Of a stretch of DNA of 64,000 nucleotides, positions 16,943 through 25,759 are shown piece by piece. Made by a program: the position numbers and the translations under genes. The stretch lies in the NCBI RefSeq assembly GCF_014648775.1, contig NZ_BMRT01000002.1, positions 806,001 through 870,000 on the forward strand. Direction: 5' to 3'. Position 1 is the first letter of the stretch. Each line of letters opens with the position of its first letter. This DNA comes from Streptomyces abikoensis (lineage in GTDB: Bacteria > Actinomycetota > Actinomycetes > Streptomycetales > Streptomycetaceae). Below the pieces are notes generated by a model, which made no database searches, was not told the origin of the DNA, and was given only the letters and a program-made list of their open reading frames with translations.

Positions 16943-18364
16943 TCAGGCCGGCGCCAGGCCCGCCCGGGCCAGTTCGGCCGCCGTGATCGGCGGCTCCGGG
17001 GGCGGCAGCCGCCGGGGCCCGCGAGCCACCCGCGCCACCACGGCGGGCGTGAACAGCGCCGACATGGGCGCCGCCAGCGTCATCACGTTCACCATGGCCC
17101 GGGTCAGGGCCGGGTCCACCGTCGCGGTCAGCATCATCCGCTGCACATAGCCCCGCAGCAGCCGCGCCGCCGCCGGCGGCCGCTCCCCGATCGCGCCCGG
17201 GTAGTGGATGTCCTCTCCCACGGCCATCGCCCAGGGCCCGTCCACCGTCCGGGCCACCGCGCGCTGCGCCCGCCGGGCCGACCGGGGGTCCCCGAGGACC
17301 TCCCCCGCCAGGACCTCCCGCAGGGCGACCGCGCCCGCCGCGGCGACCGACATCCCGTGCCCGTAGACGGGGTTGTACGCCGCCACCGCGTCCCCCGTGA
17401 CGACGAAACCGCCCGGCCAGGAGGCCATCCGCTCGAAGTACCGGCGGCGGTTGACCGTGGAGCGATTGAGCCGCACCCCCGTGAGCGGCTCCGCGCGGGC
17501 GATGAGATCGGCCACCAGCGGGTGCCGCAGCCGGCGCGCGAACGGCTCGAACTCCGCGTCCTCCCGTGAGGGTTCGCCGCCCCTCGTACCGGACAGGGTC
17601 ACCAGCCAGCGCCCGCCCTCCACCGGGTGCATCGTCACGCCCTGGCCCGGCAGAGCTGCGTCGGGGCGCGGCGCGACGCTCACGACGGGGAAGTCCTCCG
17701 CGCCCGGGGGCGCCCGGAACAGCCGCGTCGCGTAGACCAGGCCCGAGTCGACGGTCTCCTCCCGGACGGCGGGCAGCCCCAGCTCCGTCAGCCACCGCGC
17801 GGCCTGCGACCCCCGCCCGGTGGCGTCGACGACGAGCGCGGCCGGGAGCGGCCGCGCCCCGCCCGCGCCCACCTCGCCGATCCGCACGCCCGTCACCCGC
17901 CGGGCGTCGCCCAGGAGCCCGTGGACCTCGACGCCGTCGCGGAGCGTGATCCGCGAGTGGGCCAGCACCCGCTCCCGTACCACCGCGTCCAGCAGGTCCC
18001 GGCTGCACGAGATCAGGAACTGCGCCTCCGGCGTCCGCGGGATCCAGCCCTGCGACGACAGCGACACCAGCGCCGTCGGCAGCGCCACCCGCCGGGCGCC
18101 CTCGGCCAGCCACCGGTCGGTGATCCCCGGCAGCAGCGACTCCACCGCCCGCGCCCCTCCCGCGAGCATCAGGTGCGCGTGCCGCGCCTGGGGCAGCCCC
18201 TTGCGGGGCAGGGCCCCGGACGGCAGCCGGTCCCGCTCGACGACCACCACCTCGTCGGCGTGGTCCGCCAGGGCCGAGGCGGCCAGCATCCCCGCCATCC
18301 CGCCGCCCAGCACCACGGCCCGGCGCCCGGGAACGACACCGCCGTCACTGTGCGCGTCGCTCAT
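16943..18364 (-). CDS. FAD-dependent monooxygenase / geranylgeranyl-reductase-like oxidoreductase
   Basis: A 473-residue class A flavoprotein. The ADP-binding fingerprint AVVLGGGMAGMLAASALAD lies near residues 16-34, followed by the acidic ribose-binding end VVVVERD; DATGRGS is at mid-protein, and GDAVAAYNPVYGHGMSVAA near residue 325 is the FAD pyrophosphate-binding GD motif. GLPQARHAHLML and LVVDATGRGSQAARWL are typical of Streptomyces squalene-epoxidase- or tryptophan-halogenase-like oxidoreductases of unknown substrate. ATG 18364 precedes the fingerprint by about 15 residues; the longer open frame to 18715 runs into the divergent promoter. No biosynthetic cluster surrounds it, so the substrate is unknown. 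Confidence 0.85.
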   Translation of the reverse strand: MSDAHSDGGVVPGRRAVVLGGGMAGMLAASALADHADEVVVVERDRLPSGALPRKGLPQARHAHLMLAGGARAVESLLPGITDRWLAEGARRVALPTALVSLSSQGWIPRTPEAQFLISCSRDLLDAVVRERVLAHSRITLRDGVEVHGLLGDARRVTGVRIGEVGAGGARPLPAALVVDATGRGSQAARWLTELGLPAVREETVDSGLVYATRLFRAPPGAEDFPVVSVAPRPDAALPGQGVTMHPVEGGRWLVTLSGTRGGEPSREDAEFEPFARRLRHPLVADLIARAEPLTGVRLNRSTVNRRRYFERMASWPGGFVVTGDAVAAYNPVYGHGMSVAAAGAVALREVLAGEVLGDPRSARRAQRAVARTVDGPWAMAVGEDIHYPGAIGERPPAAARLLRGYVQRMMLTATVDPALTRAMVNVMTLAAPMSALFTPAVVARVARGPRRLPPPEPPITAAELARAGLAPA

Positions 18365-18497
18365 GCCCGCTCCTCCTCCGTCGCGGTGGAACTCCGCACG
18401 GTCCGCCCGTACGGGATGGTCTGCCCATACCGCGCCCGCCCGGAACACATGCGCGCCGCTCCGCCGTACCGCACGGTGGTGGTGTGGAGGTGGTGCC

Positions 18498-19520
18498 ATG
18501 GGTGGCATGGAGCCCGTGGAGGCGCTGGAACGCGTCGCGTTCCTGCTGGAGCGCTCACAGGCGCCGACGTACCGCGTGAAGGCCTTCCGGACGGCCGCCG
18601 CCGTGATCCGCGACCTGCCGGACGAGGAGCTGCGGCGCCGCGCGGCCGACGGCTCCCTGACGGCACTCAAGGGCATCGGCCCCAGCACCGCGGGCGTGGT
18701 CACCGAGGCCCTCACCGGCCGGGCGCCCGGCTATCTGGCGAAGCTGGAGGAGGCGGCGGGCGCCCCGCTCGTCCAGGGCGGGCTGGCCCTGCGCGAGGCC
18801 CTGCGCGGCGACTGCCACCTCCACTCCGACTGGTCGGACGGCGGCAGCGGCATCGAGGAGATGGCCCGCGCCGCCCGCGCGATCGGCCACGAGTGGGCCG
18901 TGCTCACCGATCACTCCCCCCGGCTCACGATCGCCCGAGGACTGTCCCCGGAGCGGCTGCGACAGCAGCTCGACGTGATCGCCGGGGTGAACGCGGAGCT
19001 GGGCGACGGCTTCCGGCTGCTGACGGGCATCGAGTGCGACATCCTCGCCGACGGCGCGCTCGACCAGGAGGAGGAACTGCTGGAACGGCTGGACGTGGTG
19101 GTCGCCTCCGTCCACTCCAAGCTGCGGATGGACGCCCCGGCCATGACCCGGCGGCTGGTGGCCGCCGTCGCCAGCCCTCTCGTGGACGTCCTGGGCCACT
19201 GCACCGGACGGCTGAACGGCGGGCGGACGCGGCCGGAGTCGGAGTTCGACGCGGACATGGTCTTCGCCGCCTGCGCCCGCTTCGGCACCGCCGTGGAGAT
19301 CAACTCCCGCCCCGAGCGGCTCGACCCGCCGCGCCGGCTGCTGCGCCGGGCCCTGGACGCGGGCGTGCTGTTCGCCATCGACAGCGACGCCCACGCCCCC
19401 GGCCAGCTCGACTGGCAGATCTACGGCTGCGCCCGCGCCGAGGAGTGCGGGGTGCCCGCCGACCGGGTCGTCACCACCTGGCCGGCGGACCGTCTGCTGG
19501 ACTGGGCCGGTTCGAAGTGA
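18498..19520 (+). CDS. HhH-PHP domain protein, PolX-like without polymerase core
   Basis: A 340-residue protein resembling a bacterial/archaeal PolX minus its nucleotidyltransferase. The N-terminus (about 10-75) has the Pol-beta-like helical region with a helix-hairpin-helix (LTALKGIGPSTAGVV). Residues 105 onward form a PHP phosphoesterase with the full metal-ligand set: GDCHLHSDWSDG, LTDHS, GIECDIL, VVASVHS, VLGHCTGR, EINSRP and IDSDAHA. PHP domains of PolX have 3'-5' exonuclease or phosphatase activity, so it may process DNA ends. The start has GGAGG 7 nt upstream. Its stop overlaps the ligase start (GTGA), placing it in the NHEJ operon and supporting a repair role. Confidence 0.88.
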   Translation: MGGMEPVEALERVAFLLERSQAPTYRVKAFRTAAAVIRDLPDEELRRRAADGSLTALKGIGPSTAGVVTEALTGRAPGYLAKLEEAAGAPLVQGGLALREALRGDCHLHSDWSDGGSGIEEMARAARAIGHEWAVLTDHSPRLTIARGLSPERLRQQLDVIAGVNAELGDGFRLLTGIECDILADGALDQEEELLERLDVVVASVHSKLRMDAPAMTRRLVAAVASPLVDVLGHCTGRLNGGRTRPESEFDADMVFAACARFGTAVEINSRPERLDPPRRLLRRALDAGVLFAIDSDAHAPGQLDWQIYGCARAEECGVPADRVVTTWPADRLLDWAGSK

Positions 19521-20491
19521 ACGCCCCGCCGGACGCCCCGCTGCCCGAGCGCACCTCGATCCGGCCGATGCTGGCCACCCCCGGGCCGCTGCCCGCCGAG
19601 GGCGAGGACGCCCACTGGGCCTTCGAGGTCAAATGGGACGGCGTGCGCTGCGTCGCCGACACACCCGGCGACGGCACCCTGCGCCTGGTCACCCGCACGG
19701 GCAACGACGCCACCCGGACCTACCCCGAGCTGCAGGCCCTCGGCGAGCAGCTGCACGGCAGGCCCGTGGTGCTCGACGGCGAGATCGTGGTCCTGGACGC
19801 GGAGGGACGCCCCGACTTCGGGCTGCTCCAGCGCCGGATGAACATCGCCAACCCGCGCCGCGCGGCGCACCTGGCGATGGAGTACCCGGTGCACCTGATG
19901 GTCTTCGACATCATGTACCTCGACGGCGTCGTCCTCACCGACCTCGGCTACCGCGAGCGCCGGGCCGTGCTCTCGGGCCTGGGCATCGGCGGCCCGAACT
20001 GGTCGGTGCCCGCGTACCTGGAGGGCCAGGGGAGACGGGCCTGGGACGCCACGCTCAGCAGCGGCTTCGAGGGCGTCATCGCGAAACGGCTGACCTCCCG
20101 GTACACGCCGGGCCTCCGGTCACCCGACTGGCGCAAGATCAAGCACGTGATCACCATCGACGTCCTCATCGGCGGCTGGACCGAGGGCCAGGGCCGGCTG
20201 ACGGGCCTGCCCGGCGCGGTGCTGGCCGGGCTGCGCGAGCCCGAGGGCCTGCGCTACGTGGGCTCCGTGGGTTCGGGGCTCGCCGAACGGGAACGCGCCG
20301 ACCTGGCGCGCTATCTGACGGTCGTCCAGCGCCCCGACTCCCCGTTCACGGGCCCGGTCGACGTACCGGCCGCGCACTGGGCCGAGCCCCGGCTCGTCGC
20401 GGAGGTCGTCTTCAGCGGCTGGACGGCCTCCGGTCGCCTCCGCCACCCCACGTGGCACCGGCTCCGCCCGGACCTGACGGACCTGGCGTGA
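19517..20491 (+). CDS. ATP-dependent DNA ligase (LigD ligase-domain type)
   Basis: A 324-residue ATP-dependent ligase sealing double-strand breaks in NHEJ. The adenylation motif I is EVKWDGVR with nucleophilic lysine near residue 41, then LDGEIVVLD (motif III), VFDIMYLDG (IIIa), GFEGVIAKR (IV) and DWRKIKH (V). An OB-fold domain follows, ending HPTWHRLRPD. It corresponds to the ligase module of LigD, encoded as a separate gene. GTG 19517 overlaps the previous stop by 4 nt. A hairpin 20 nt downstream separates it from the convergent polymerase gene. Confidence 0.93.
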   Translation: MNAPPDAPLPERTSIRPMLATPGPLPAEGEDAHWAFEVKWDGVRCVADTPGDGTLRLVTRTGNDATRTYPELQALGEQLHGRPVVLDGEIVVLDAEGRPDFGLLQRRMNIANPRRAAHLAMEYPVHLMVFDIMYLDGVVLTDLGYRERRAVLSGLGIGGPNWSVPAYLEGQGRRAWDATLSSGFEGVIAKRLTSRYTPGLRSPDWRKIKHVITIDVLIGGWTEGQGRLTGLPGAVLAGLREPEGLRYVGSVGSGLAERERADLARYLTVVQRPDSPFTGPVDVPAAHWAEPRLVAEVVFSGWTASGRLRHPTWHRLRPDLTDLA

Positions 20492-20510
20492 ACGCCGCCC
20501 CCACCTGACG

Positions 20511-20530
20511 GCCCAGGCTTGGGCCTGGGC
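20511..20530. terminator. Hairpin between convergent ligase and polymerase genes
   Basis: Perfect 8-bp stem GCCCAGGC/GCCTGGGC with a TTGG loop, between the ligase stop (20491) and the polymerase stop (20563). Just beyond lies a run of GGGCT/GGGGCT repeats. Confidence 0.6.
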
Positions 20531-20562
20531 TGGGGCTGGGGCCTGAGCCCTCGGCCACACCC

Positions 20563-21468
20563 TCACGGCAGTGGGGCCCTCCCCCGTCCACCTCCCAGGC
20601 CCACCAGCGGGTCGCCGTGGCCGGCGACGCGGTCGAGGACCTCCTCCGGGCCGAAGGCCAGGTCGGCCGGGTCCCGGCAGCCGGCGACCTCGTCCCAGGT
20701 CACCGGGGCCGCGACCCCCGGACGGTCCGGTGTCAGACGCACGGAGTACGGCGCCACCGTCGTCTTCGCGCTCGCGTTCTGGGACCAGTCGATGAGGACC
20801 TTGCCCCGGCGCTCGGCGCGCGCCATGGAGACCACCACCAGCCCGGGGTGCTCGCCCATCATCCGCCCGGCCAGCTCCTTGGCGTACCGGGAGGCGGCCC
20901 GGCCCGAGGCGGGCCGGATGGGCGCGTAGAGGTGGAGCCCCTTGGAGCCGGAGACCACCGGGTACGCGGCGAGCCCGTCGGCGTCGAGGAGCTGGCGCAG
21001 CCGCTGGGCCACCCGGCAGCAGACGACGAGGTCGGTGCCGGGGCCGGGGTCCAGGTCCAGGACGAGGCGGTCGTGCCCGTCCGGGCCCGCCTCGGCCGTC
21101 CACTGGGGCACGTGCACCTCGTACGCCCCCAGGTTCACCATGGCGACCAGCGCGGCCGTGGAGTCCAGCACGATCTGTTCGGTGAGCCCCTCCCGGTGTT
21201 CCACCGGCACCCGGGGCACCCAATGGGGGGAACCGGCGGGCGGATTCTTGGCCACCCAGCTCTGCCCGGCCGGTCCCTCGGGGGCGCGGACGAACGAGGC
21301 GGGACGGCCGCGGGCGTAGGGCAGCAGCGCCGGGGCGATCCGGGCGTAGTACCGCAGCACCTGCGCCTTCGTGTGCCCCGACCCGGGGAAGAGCACCCGG
21401 TCCAGATGGGAGAGGGCCAGTCGGTGGCCCTCGACCTCCACCACCTGCCGGTCCGACGAGGCGGGCAT
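20563..21468 (-). CDS. LigD-type polymerase/primase (NHEJ)
   Basis: A 301-residue archaeo-eukaryotic-primase-fold polymerase, the stand-alone equivalent of the LigD polymerase domain that fills gaps at broken ends, often with ribonucleotides. Signatures are HLDRVLFPGSGHTKAQVLRYY near the start, PGSPHWVPRV-like segments, the catalytic LVLDLDPGPGTD, SGSKGLHLYAPI and DWSQNASAKTTVAPYSVR. No phosphoesterase or ligase domain is fused. It is transcribed divergently from ku with 32 nt between starts, so the two share a compact promoter region, and converges on the ligase gene. Confidence 0.93.
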   Translation of the reverse strand: MPASSDRQVVEVEGHRLALSHLDRVLFPGSGHTKAQVLRYYARIAPALLPYARGRPASFVRAPEGPAGQSWVAKNPPAGSPHWVPRVPVEHREGLTEQIVLDSTAALVAMVNLGAYEVHVPQWTAEAGPDGHDRLVLDLDPGPGTDLVVCCRVAQRLRQLLDADGLAAYPVVSGSKGLHLYAPIRPASGRAASRYAKELAGRMMGEHPGLVVVSMARAERRGKVLIDWSQNASAKTTVAPYSVRLTPDRPGVAAPVTWDEVAGCRDPADLAFGPEEVLDRVAGHGDPLVGLGGGRGRAPLP

Positions 21469-21500
21469 AAAGTAGGAATTCCCCGCGGAGGGACGGATCT

Positions 21501-22511
21501 ATGCGGACGATGTGGAAGGGCGCCATCGGTTTCGGCCTGGTCTCCGTGCCGGTACGGCTCTACGCCGCCGTCCAGGAGCACGGGCTCAGGCTCCACCAGG
21601 TCCATGACGAGGACGGCGGCCGCATCCACCTCAAGCGCGTCTGCGACGCGTGCGGCAAGGAGATCGACTACGAGCACGTCGCCAAGGGCTTCGAGGACGA
21701 CGAGGGCAATACGGCCGTCGTCACCAAGAACGAGCTGGCGGGCCTGCCGCTGCCGAGCAAGAAGCTCATCGACGTCCTGGCCTTCGTCGACGCCGACCGC
21801 ATCGACGCCCTGCGGCTCTCCGGCGCCTACTACCTCGCCCCGGAGAGCGCGGCCGCCGACAAGCCCTACGTCCTGCTGCGGGAAACGCTGAAGCAGACCG
21901 AACGCGTCGCCGTCACCAAGATCGCGCTGCGGACGCGGGAGTCGCTGGCCCTGCTCAGGGTCCACGAGGACCTGCTGGTGCTCCACACCATGTACTGGCC
22001 GGACGAGATCCGCGACAGCAAGGGCCTCGCCCCCTCCTCCTCGGTCACCGTGCGGCCGCAGGAGCTGAAGATGGCCACGAGCCTGATGGACACGCTGTCG
22101 GAGGACTTCGACCTCGACACGCTGGAGGACGAGTACGAGATCGCCCTCGGCGAGCTCATCAGCGCCCATCTGGACCACCGGCCGGCACCCCGGAAGAAGA
22201 CCACGGCCGCGCCCGACAATGTCATCGACCTGATGGCGGCCCTGCAGGCCTCCATCGATTCGGCGAGCGGAAAAGGCGCCCCCGCGAAGACGGCGGCGAA
22301 ATCCACGTCGTCCGGGCGCGCGAAAAAGACCGCGGAATCGACCAAAAGTACGAGCAAAAAGGCCGCGGCCAAAAAGACCACTGCCTCCAGGACCACCGCG
22401 AAGAGCGGCTCTTCGAAGACCCGTGCCACGAAGACCAGTGCCACGAAGACCAGCGCTTCCGCGACGACGAAGAAGACCGCGGCCAAAAAGACGGGCCGCC
22501 GGGCCTCCTGA
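21501..22511 (+). CDS. ku: Non-homologous end joining protein Ku
   Basis: A 336-residue bacterial Ku, the homodimeric ring that threads on DNA ends and recruits LigD. The core (about 1-230) starts MRTMWKGAIGFGLVSVPV and has CDACGKEIDYEHVAKGFE, ALRLSGAYYLAPE and the ligase-recruiting end EVEIALGELI-like segment (DEYEIALGELISAHL). From about residue 232 a tail of some 100 residues rich in Lys, Ala, Thr and Ser (repeated KK, ATKTSA) resembles histone H1 tails and should bind DNA. The tail's codons are conspicuously A-rich compared with neighbours. RBS GGAGGG 8 nt before ATG. Confidence 0.97.
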   Translation: MRTMWKGAIGFGLVSVPVRLYAAVQEHGLRLHQVHDEDGGRIHLKRVCDACGKEIDYEHVAKGFEDDEGNTAVVTKNELAGLPLPSKKLIDVLAFVDADRIDALRLSGAYYLAPESAAADKPYVLLRETLKQTERVAVTKIALRTRESLALLRVHEDLLVLHTMYWPDEIRDSKGLAPSSSVTVRPQELKMATSLMDTLSEDFDLDTLEDEYEIALGELISAHLDHRPAPRKKTTAAPDNVIDLMAALQASIDSASGKGAPAKTAAKSTSSGRAKKTAESTKSTSKKAAAKKTTASRTTAKSGSSKTRATKTSATKTSASATTKKTAAKKTGRRAS

Positions 22512-22583
22512 GCCTGTAGCTCGGCCCGGCGGCCCCTCTCCGCATCACGCGATGACGTCAACCCACAGCGTCAACATGGGAAC

Positions 22584-25373
22584 TTACTGTGCGGGCTCGC
22601 CCTCCTCCTCGACGCCCAGCTCCACGAGCTCCGCCCGGGCGGTACGGACGAGCCCGTCCGCGCCGCAGCGCTCCGAGACCTCCAGGCCCTCCCGCAGCCG
22701 CTCCACCGCCTCGGCCTTGTGGCCGCACTCGCGCAGCGCGACCCCATGGTCGACCAGCGCCGCCGCGAATTCGTAGCGACAGGGCGACAGCCGCAGATGG
22801 GCGACGGCCTTGCTCAACCTCTCCGGCCGCTCCCGCGGCGCGTCCACCCTCGCCGCCAAGCGCAGCGCCTCGCCGATGGCCGTGTCGGTGCCGAACCGCA
22901 TGGCGTGCTGGATCGCCTGGCCGACCAGGGTCCGGGCGCGCTCCGGCTCCTCGTCCTTGATGGCGAAGGCCAGGTCGAACGCCCAGGGTGCCCAGAGGGT
23001 GTTGTGCCGACCACGCTCCTCCAGCCTGCGCCCGGCAGCCTCCAGCTCCGCGATGGCCTCCTTCGTCTTGCCCCTGGCGAGCAGCAACCTGCCCGCCAGG
23101 CAGGCGGCGTCGGGAAGGGCGATCGCCGGTGAGTACGGCGGGAGGAAAGAGTTGGCCTCCGCCACCTCCTGGGCCTCGTCGGCCTTCCCCCGGGCGAGGA
23201 GGGTGTCGATCAGCAAGCACGTGCCGTCCCACTGGATGGGCAGCCCGGGGCCGAGCCGGTGAGCCAGGCCCAGGCCCTTCCGCAGGGCCCGCTCGGCCTC
23301 CACCAGATCGCCACGACGACGGAAGACCAGCCCTCGGAAGTCATGGGCGAACGCGAGATGGGCACCGCTCCAGCCGGCGATCTCGAAGGCGCGCACGGCC
23401 TGGTCGAAGAGCTCCCCGGCCTCGTCGAGCCGGTCGAGGTAGGAGCAGACGATCCCGATCTGACTGGGGATCTCGAAGCCCCACTCCGCGTTGGTCCAGC
23501 CCAGATCGTCGGGGAGCTTGCCGTCCACCAGGACCCGGTCGATGAACTCGCCGACCTCCAGGGAGTTCTCACTGCGGAGCATCCCGTCGAAGGCACGCAG
23601 CACGAGCAGGGTCCGCTCGGCGTTGTCCCGGCCCTCCAGATCACGGGCCAGCTCGGCGACGCGCCGGGAGCGGCTGATCGAGTCCTCTTCCTCGACCTGG
23701 ATGCCCTGCCACATGAAGTGGGCCACCTCCAGGCGCAGCTTGGCCGGGCCCGGGGAACTGCGCCTCGCCTGGTCGGCGACCACCCTGGCGGCCTCGTCGA
23801 GCTGGCTGTTGTGCGCATATGCCTGGGAGAGCCGGAAGGTGGCGTCGATGCGCAGTTCTTCGCTGAGGTCCGGCAGATCCAGGGCGGCGCGGAGGTGGTT
23901 GATCGTCGTTTTGGGGGACGTCAGCAGCGCGGCACAGCCCAGCTCGTAGAGCAGCATGGCCCGGTCCTCCTCCGGCGGAGGCTCCACCAGCGCCCGCTCC
24001 AGACAGCGGCGGGCCGCGTCGGGGGCACCGACGGCAAGGTGTTCCCTGGCCGCCGCGCGCAGCTGACCGACCACGTCCGCGTCGGCGTCCGGGTGCACTT
24101 CCAGCAGGTGCCGGGCCGAGACGGCGACGCCCTTGCCCGCGTCGGCGGAGAGCCAGGCGGCCTGCCCGTGCATGGCGGTGCGGGTGCCGGTCGGGATCGC
24201 CCGGTAGACGGCGGTGGCGATGAGCGGGTGGACGAACTCCAGCGTGGTGTCGCCCGTGAGGATCCGGGCCTCCCGCAGCTGGTCGGCGCGCTGCTTGGCC
24301 TCGGCGGGGCCCATGCCGGCCAGGTTGGCGGCGAGGGTGAGCTCGATCTCCGTGCCCAGGACGGCCGCCGCGTAGGCGAACCGGGTCACGGCGGACCCCA
24401 GCTGCTCGAGCCGGGCGACCAGGCCCTTGCCCCGGGCGGCGGTACCGAGCTCGCGCAGCAGCGCGGCGGACTCCTCGACCGGATCCATGTCGCGGTCCCG
24501 TGCCTTGGCTATCAGCTCGACGGCCTCGTAGGCGTTTCCGCCGGTGACCGCCCAGACCTCCCGGCAGAACGGATCGTCCGCGCCGGGGCCGAGGGCTTCG
24601 CGCACCAGCCCGGCCACCGCCTCGGGGGTCAGGGCGCGCAGCTCGACGGGCCGGGCCACCCGCCCGGCGACCAGCTCCTTGAAACCCGGGGTGTGGTCGG
24701 GCAGTTCCTCCGGCCGGTAGGCCAGCACGATGAGGAGCGGCATCTCCCGCAGCCGTACGGCGAAGGAGGTGATCCACGCCAGGGACTCGGGGTCGGCCCA
24801 GTGGGCGTCGTCGACGATGACGACCAAAGGCTTTCCCCTGAAGGCCAGTTGGGTGATCACCCAGTCGAGTCCGTCGCGCACGCCCTGGGGGTCGGCCAGC
24901 GGGCCGACGGGCGGGGTGATGCCGAGCGCCGGGCCGGCGATGTCGTGCCAGTCGCCGAGCAGCTCCCGCCGGGCCTCCTGGGTCATCGCGGCGAGCTCGG
25001 GCTGGAGGAGCTGCCGGACGATGGTGAAGGGGACTCTCTCGGCGGACTTGCTGCCGCGCCCGAAGAGCACGGTGCAGTCGTCGCGCTCACCGGCGACGCG
25101 GCGTACATGGGTGAGCAACGCCGTTTTGCCCAGGCCCGCTTCACCGCTGATGAGGAGCAGGCCGCCTTCCTTCTCGGCCGCACCCTCGGTCTCGCGGTCC
25201 CCTCCGGCACGACCGGCCTCGATGACCTCTTCGTTCTCGGTGCTCTCCTTCTGGATCTCACACTGCATCTCACGGCCGCAGAGGCCGTACACCGCCCGCT
25301 CGACGACGGATAGCTCGCGCTCTCGCTCGAACAGGGCGGCAGATAGGACGCGTTCACGCTGTTGCCCCGACAT
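22584..25373 (-). CDS. LAL-like AAA/TPR ATPase lacking the LuxR DNA-binding domain
   Basis: A 929-residue STAND-type protein built like a LuxR-family large ATP-binding regulator. Walker A GEAGLGKT (77-84) and Walker B LVVIVDD followed by AHWAD (183-194) are intact. From about residue 400 to the end it consists of TPR-like helical repeats. The usual C-terminal LuxR helix-turn-helix is absent: the protein stops at a TAA after ELGVEEEGEPAQ. Between the FEREREL start and Walker A there is an unusual Glu/Lys-rich insertion (about 36-70). Without a DNA-binding domain it would act by protein contacts, or it is a truncated regulator. It is divergent from the conservon, 386 bp away. ATG 25373 was chosen because the upstream extension to 25520 lacks family features. 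Confidence 0.8.
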   Translation of the reverse strand: MSGQQRERVLSAALFERERELSVVERAVYGLCGREMQCEIQKESTENEEVIEAGRAGGDRETEGAAEKEGGLLLISGEAGLGKTALLTHVRRVAGERDDCTVLFGRGSKSAERVPFTIVRQLLQPELAAMTQEARRELLGDWHDIAGPALGITPPVGPLADPQGVRDGLDWVITQLAFRGKPLVVIVDDAHWADPESLAWITSFAVRLREMPLLIVLAYRPEELPDHTPGFKELVAGRVARPVELRALTPEAVAGLVREALGPGADDPFCREVWAVTGGNAYEAVELIAKARDRDMDPVEESAALLRELGTAARGKGLVARLEQLGSAVTRFAYAAAVLGTEIELTLAANLAGMGPAEAKQRADQLREARILTGDTTLEFVHPLIATAVYRAIPTGTRTAMHGQAAWLSADAGKGVAVSARHLLEVHPDADADVVGQLRAAAREHLAVGAPDAARRCLERALVEPPPEEDRAMLLYELGCAALLTSPKTTINHLRAALDLPDLSEELRIDATFRLSQAYAHNSQLDEAARVVADQARRSSPGPAKLRLEVAHFMWQGIQVEEEDSISRSRRVAELARDLEGRDNAERTLLVLRAFDGMLRSENSLEVGEFIDRVLVDGKLPDDLGWTNAEWGFEIPSQIGIVCSYLDRLDEAGELFDQAVRAFEIAGWSGAHLAFAHDFRGLVFRRRGDLVEAERALRKGLGLAHRLGPGLPIQWDGTCLLIDTLLARGKADEAQEVAEANSFLPPYSPAIALPDAACLAGRLLLARGKTKEAIAELEAAGRRLEERGRHNTLWAPWAFDLAFAIKDEEPERARTLVGQAIQHAMRFGTDTAIGEALRLAARVDAPRERPERLSKAVAHLRLSPCRYEFAAALVDHGVALRECGHKAEAVERLREGLEVSERCGADGLVRTARAELVELGVEEEGEPAQ

Positions 25374-25759
25374 GACGGTGTCTCCCCGGAGGATGTGGTG
25401 GAGCGAGCCTAGCCCCGTCCACCGGCCAAGGGGCAGGGTTCGGTGGACGGACCACCCGTGAGCGTGACCTTCGCTCCGGGCCGAACGCGCCCCCTGCCAT
25501 TCGGAAATGCATTCGCCCACTCAGGCGTGGGCCATTATGAAGCCTTTCGAATTCGCTCGTCAGCTCATTCCGCGAATATGACAAGTTCGCGCCGGGAGCG
25601 TCCGACGACCGGCTACGCTCCATGTCGCGCAGCGGGCCGACGTGTGTACGGCCCGCCGCGGTCAAGTGCTGTGCTGCCGCCGTCTTTCCCGCCCAAGAAG
25701 CGAGGAAAATGCCGCGCTCCGGCACCCACTCCCTTGTCTCAAGAGTTCCGAGGATCTCG
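25374..25759. promoter_or_regulatory. Divergent promoter region with 10-bp inverted repeat (25415-25450)
   Basis: No gene. The region separates the LAL-like ATPase gene from cvnA. It holds perfect 10-bp arms CCGTCCACCG (25415-25424) and CGGTGGACGG (25441-25450) around a 16-nt spacer, 42 nt upstream of the ATPase start, a good operator or leader-hairpin candidate. Around 25530-25590 the sequence becomes markedly less GC-rich than its surroundings, as expected for promoters. Confidence 0.5.

Noticed and set aside
17627..19516. Long plus-strand extension upstream of the ligase start
   Set aside because: It is antisense to the FAD monooxygenase and out of frame with the PHP gene. The ligase begins at GTG 19517 with a GTGA overlap.
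20519..20560. GGGCT/GGGGCT repeats as a G-quadruplex element
   Set aside because: Short and imperfect. The neighbouring hairpin explains the region as a terminator well enough.
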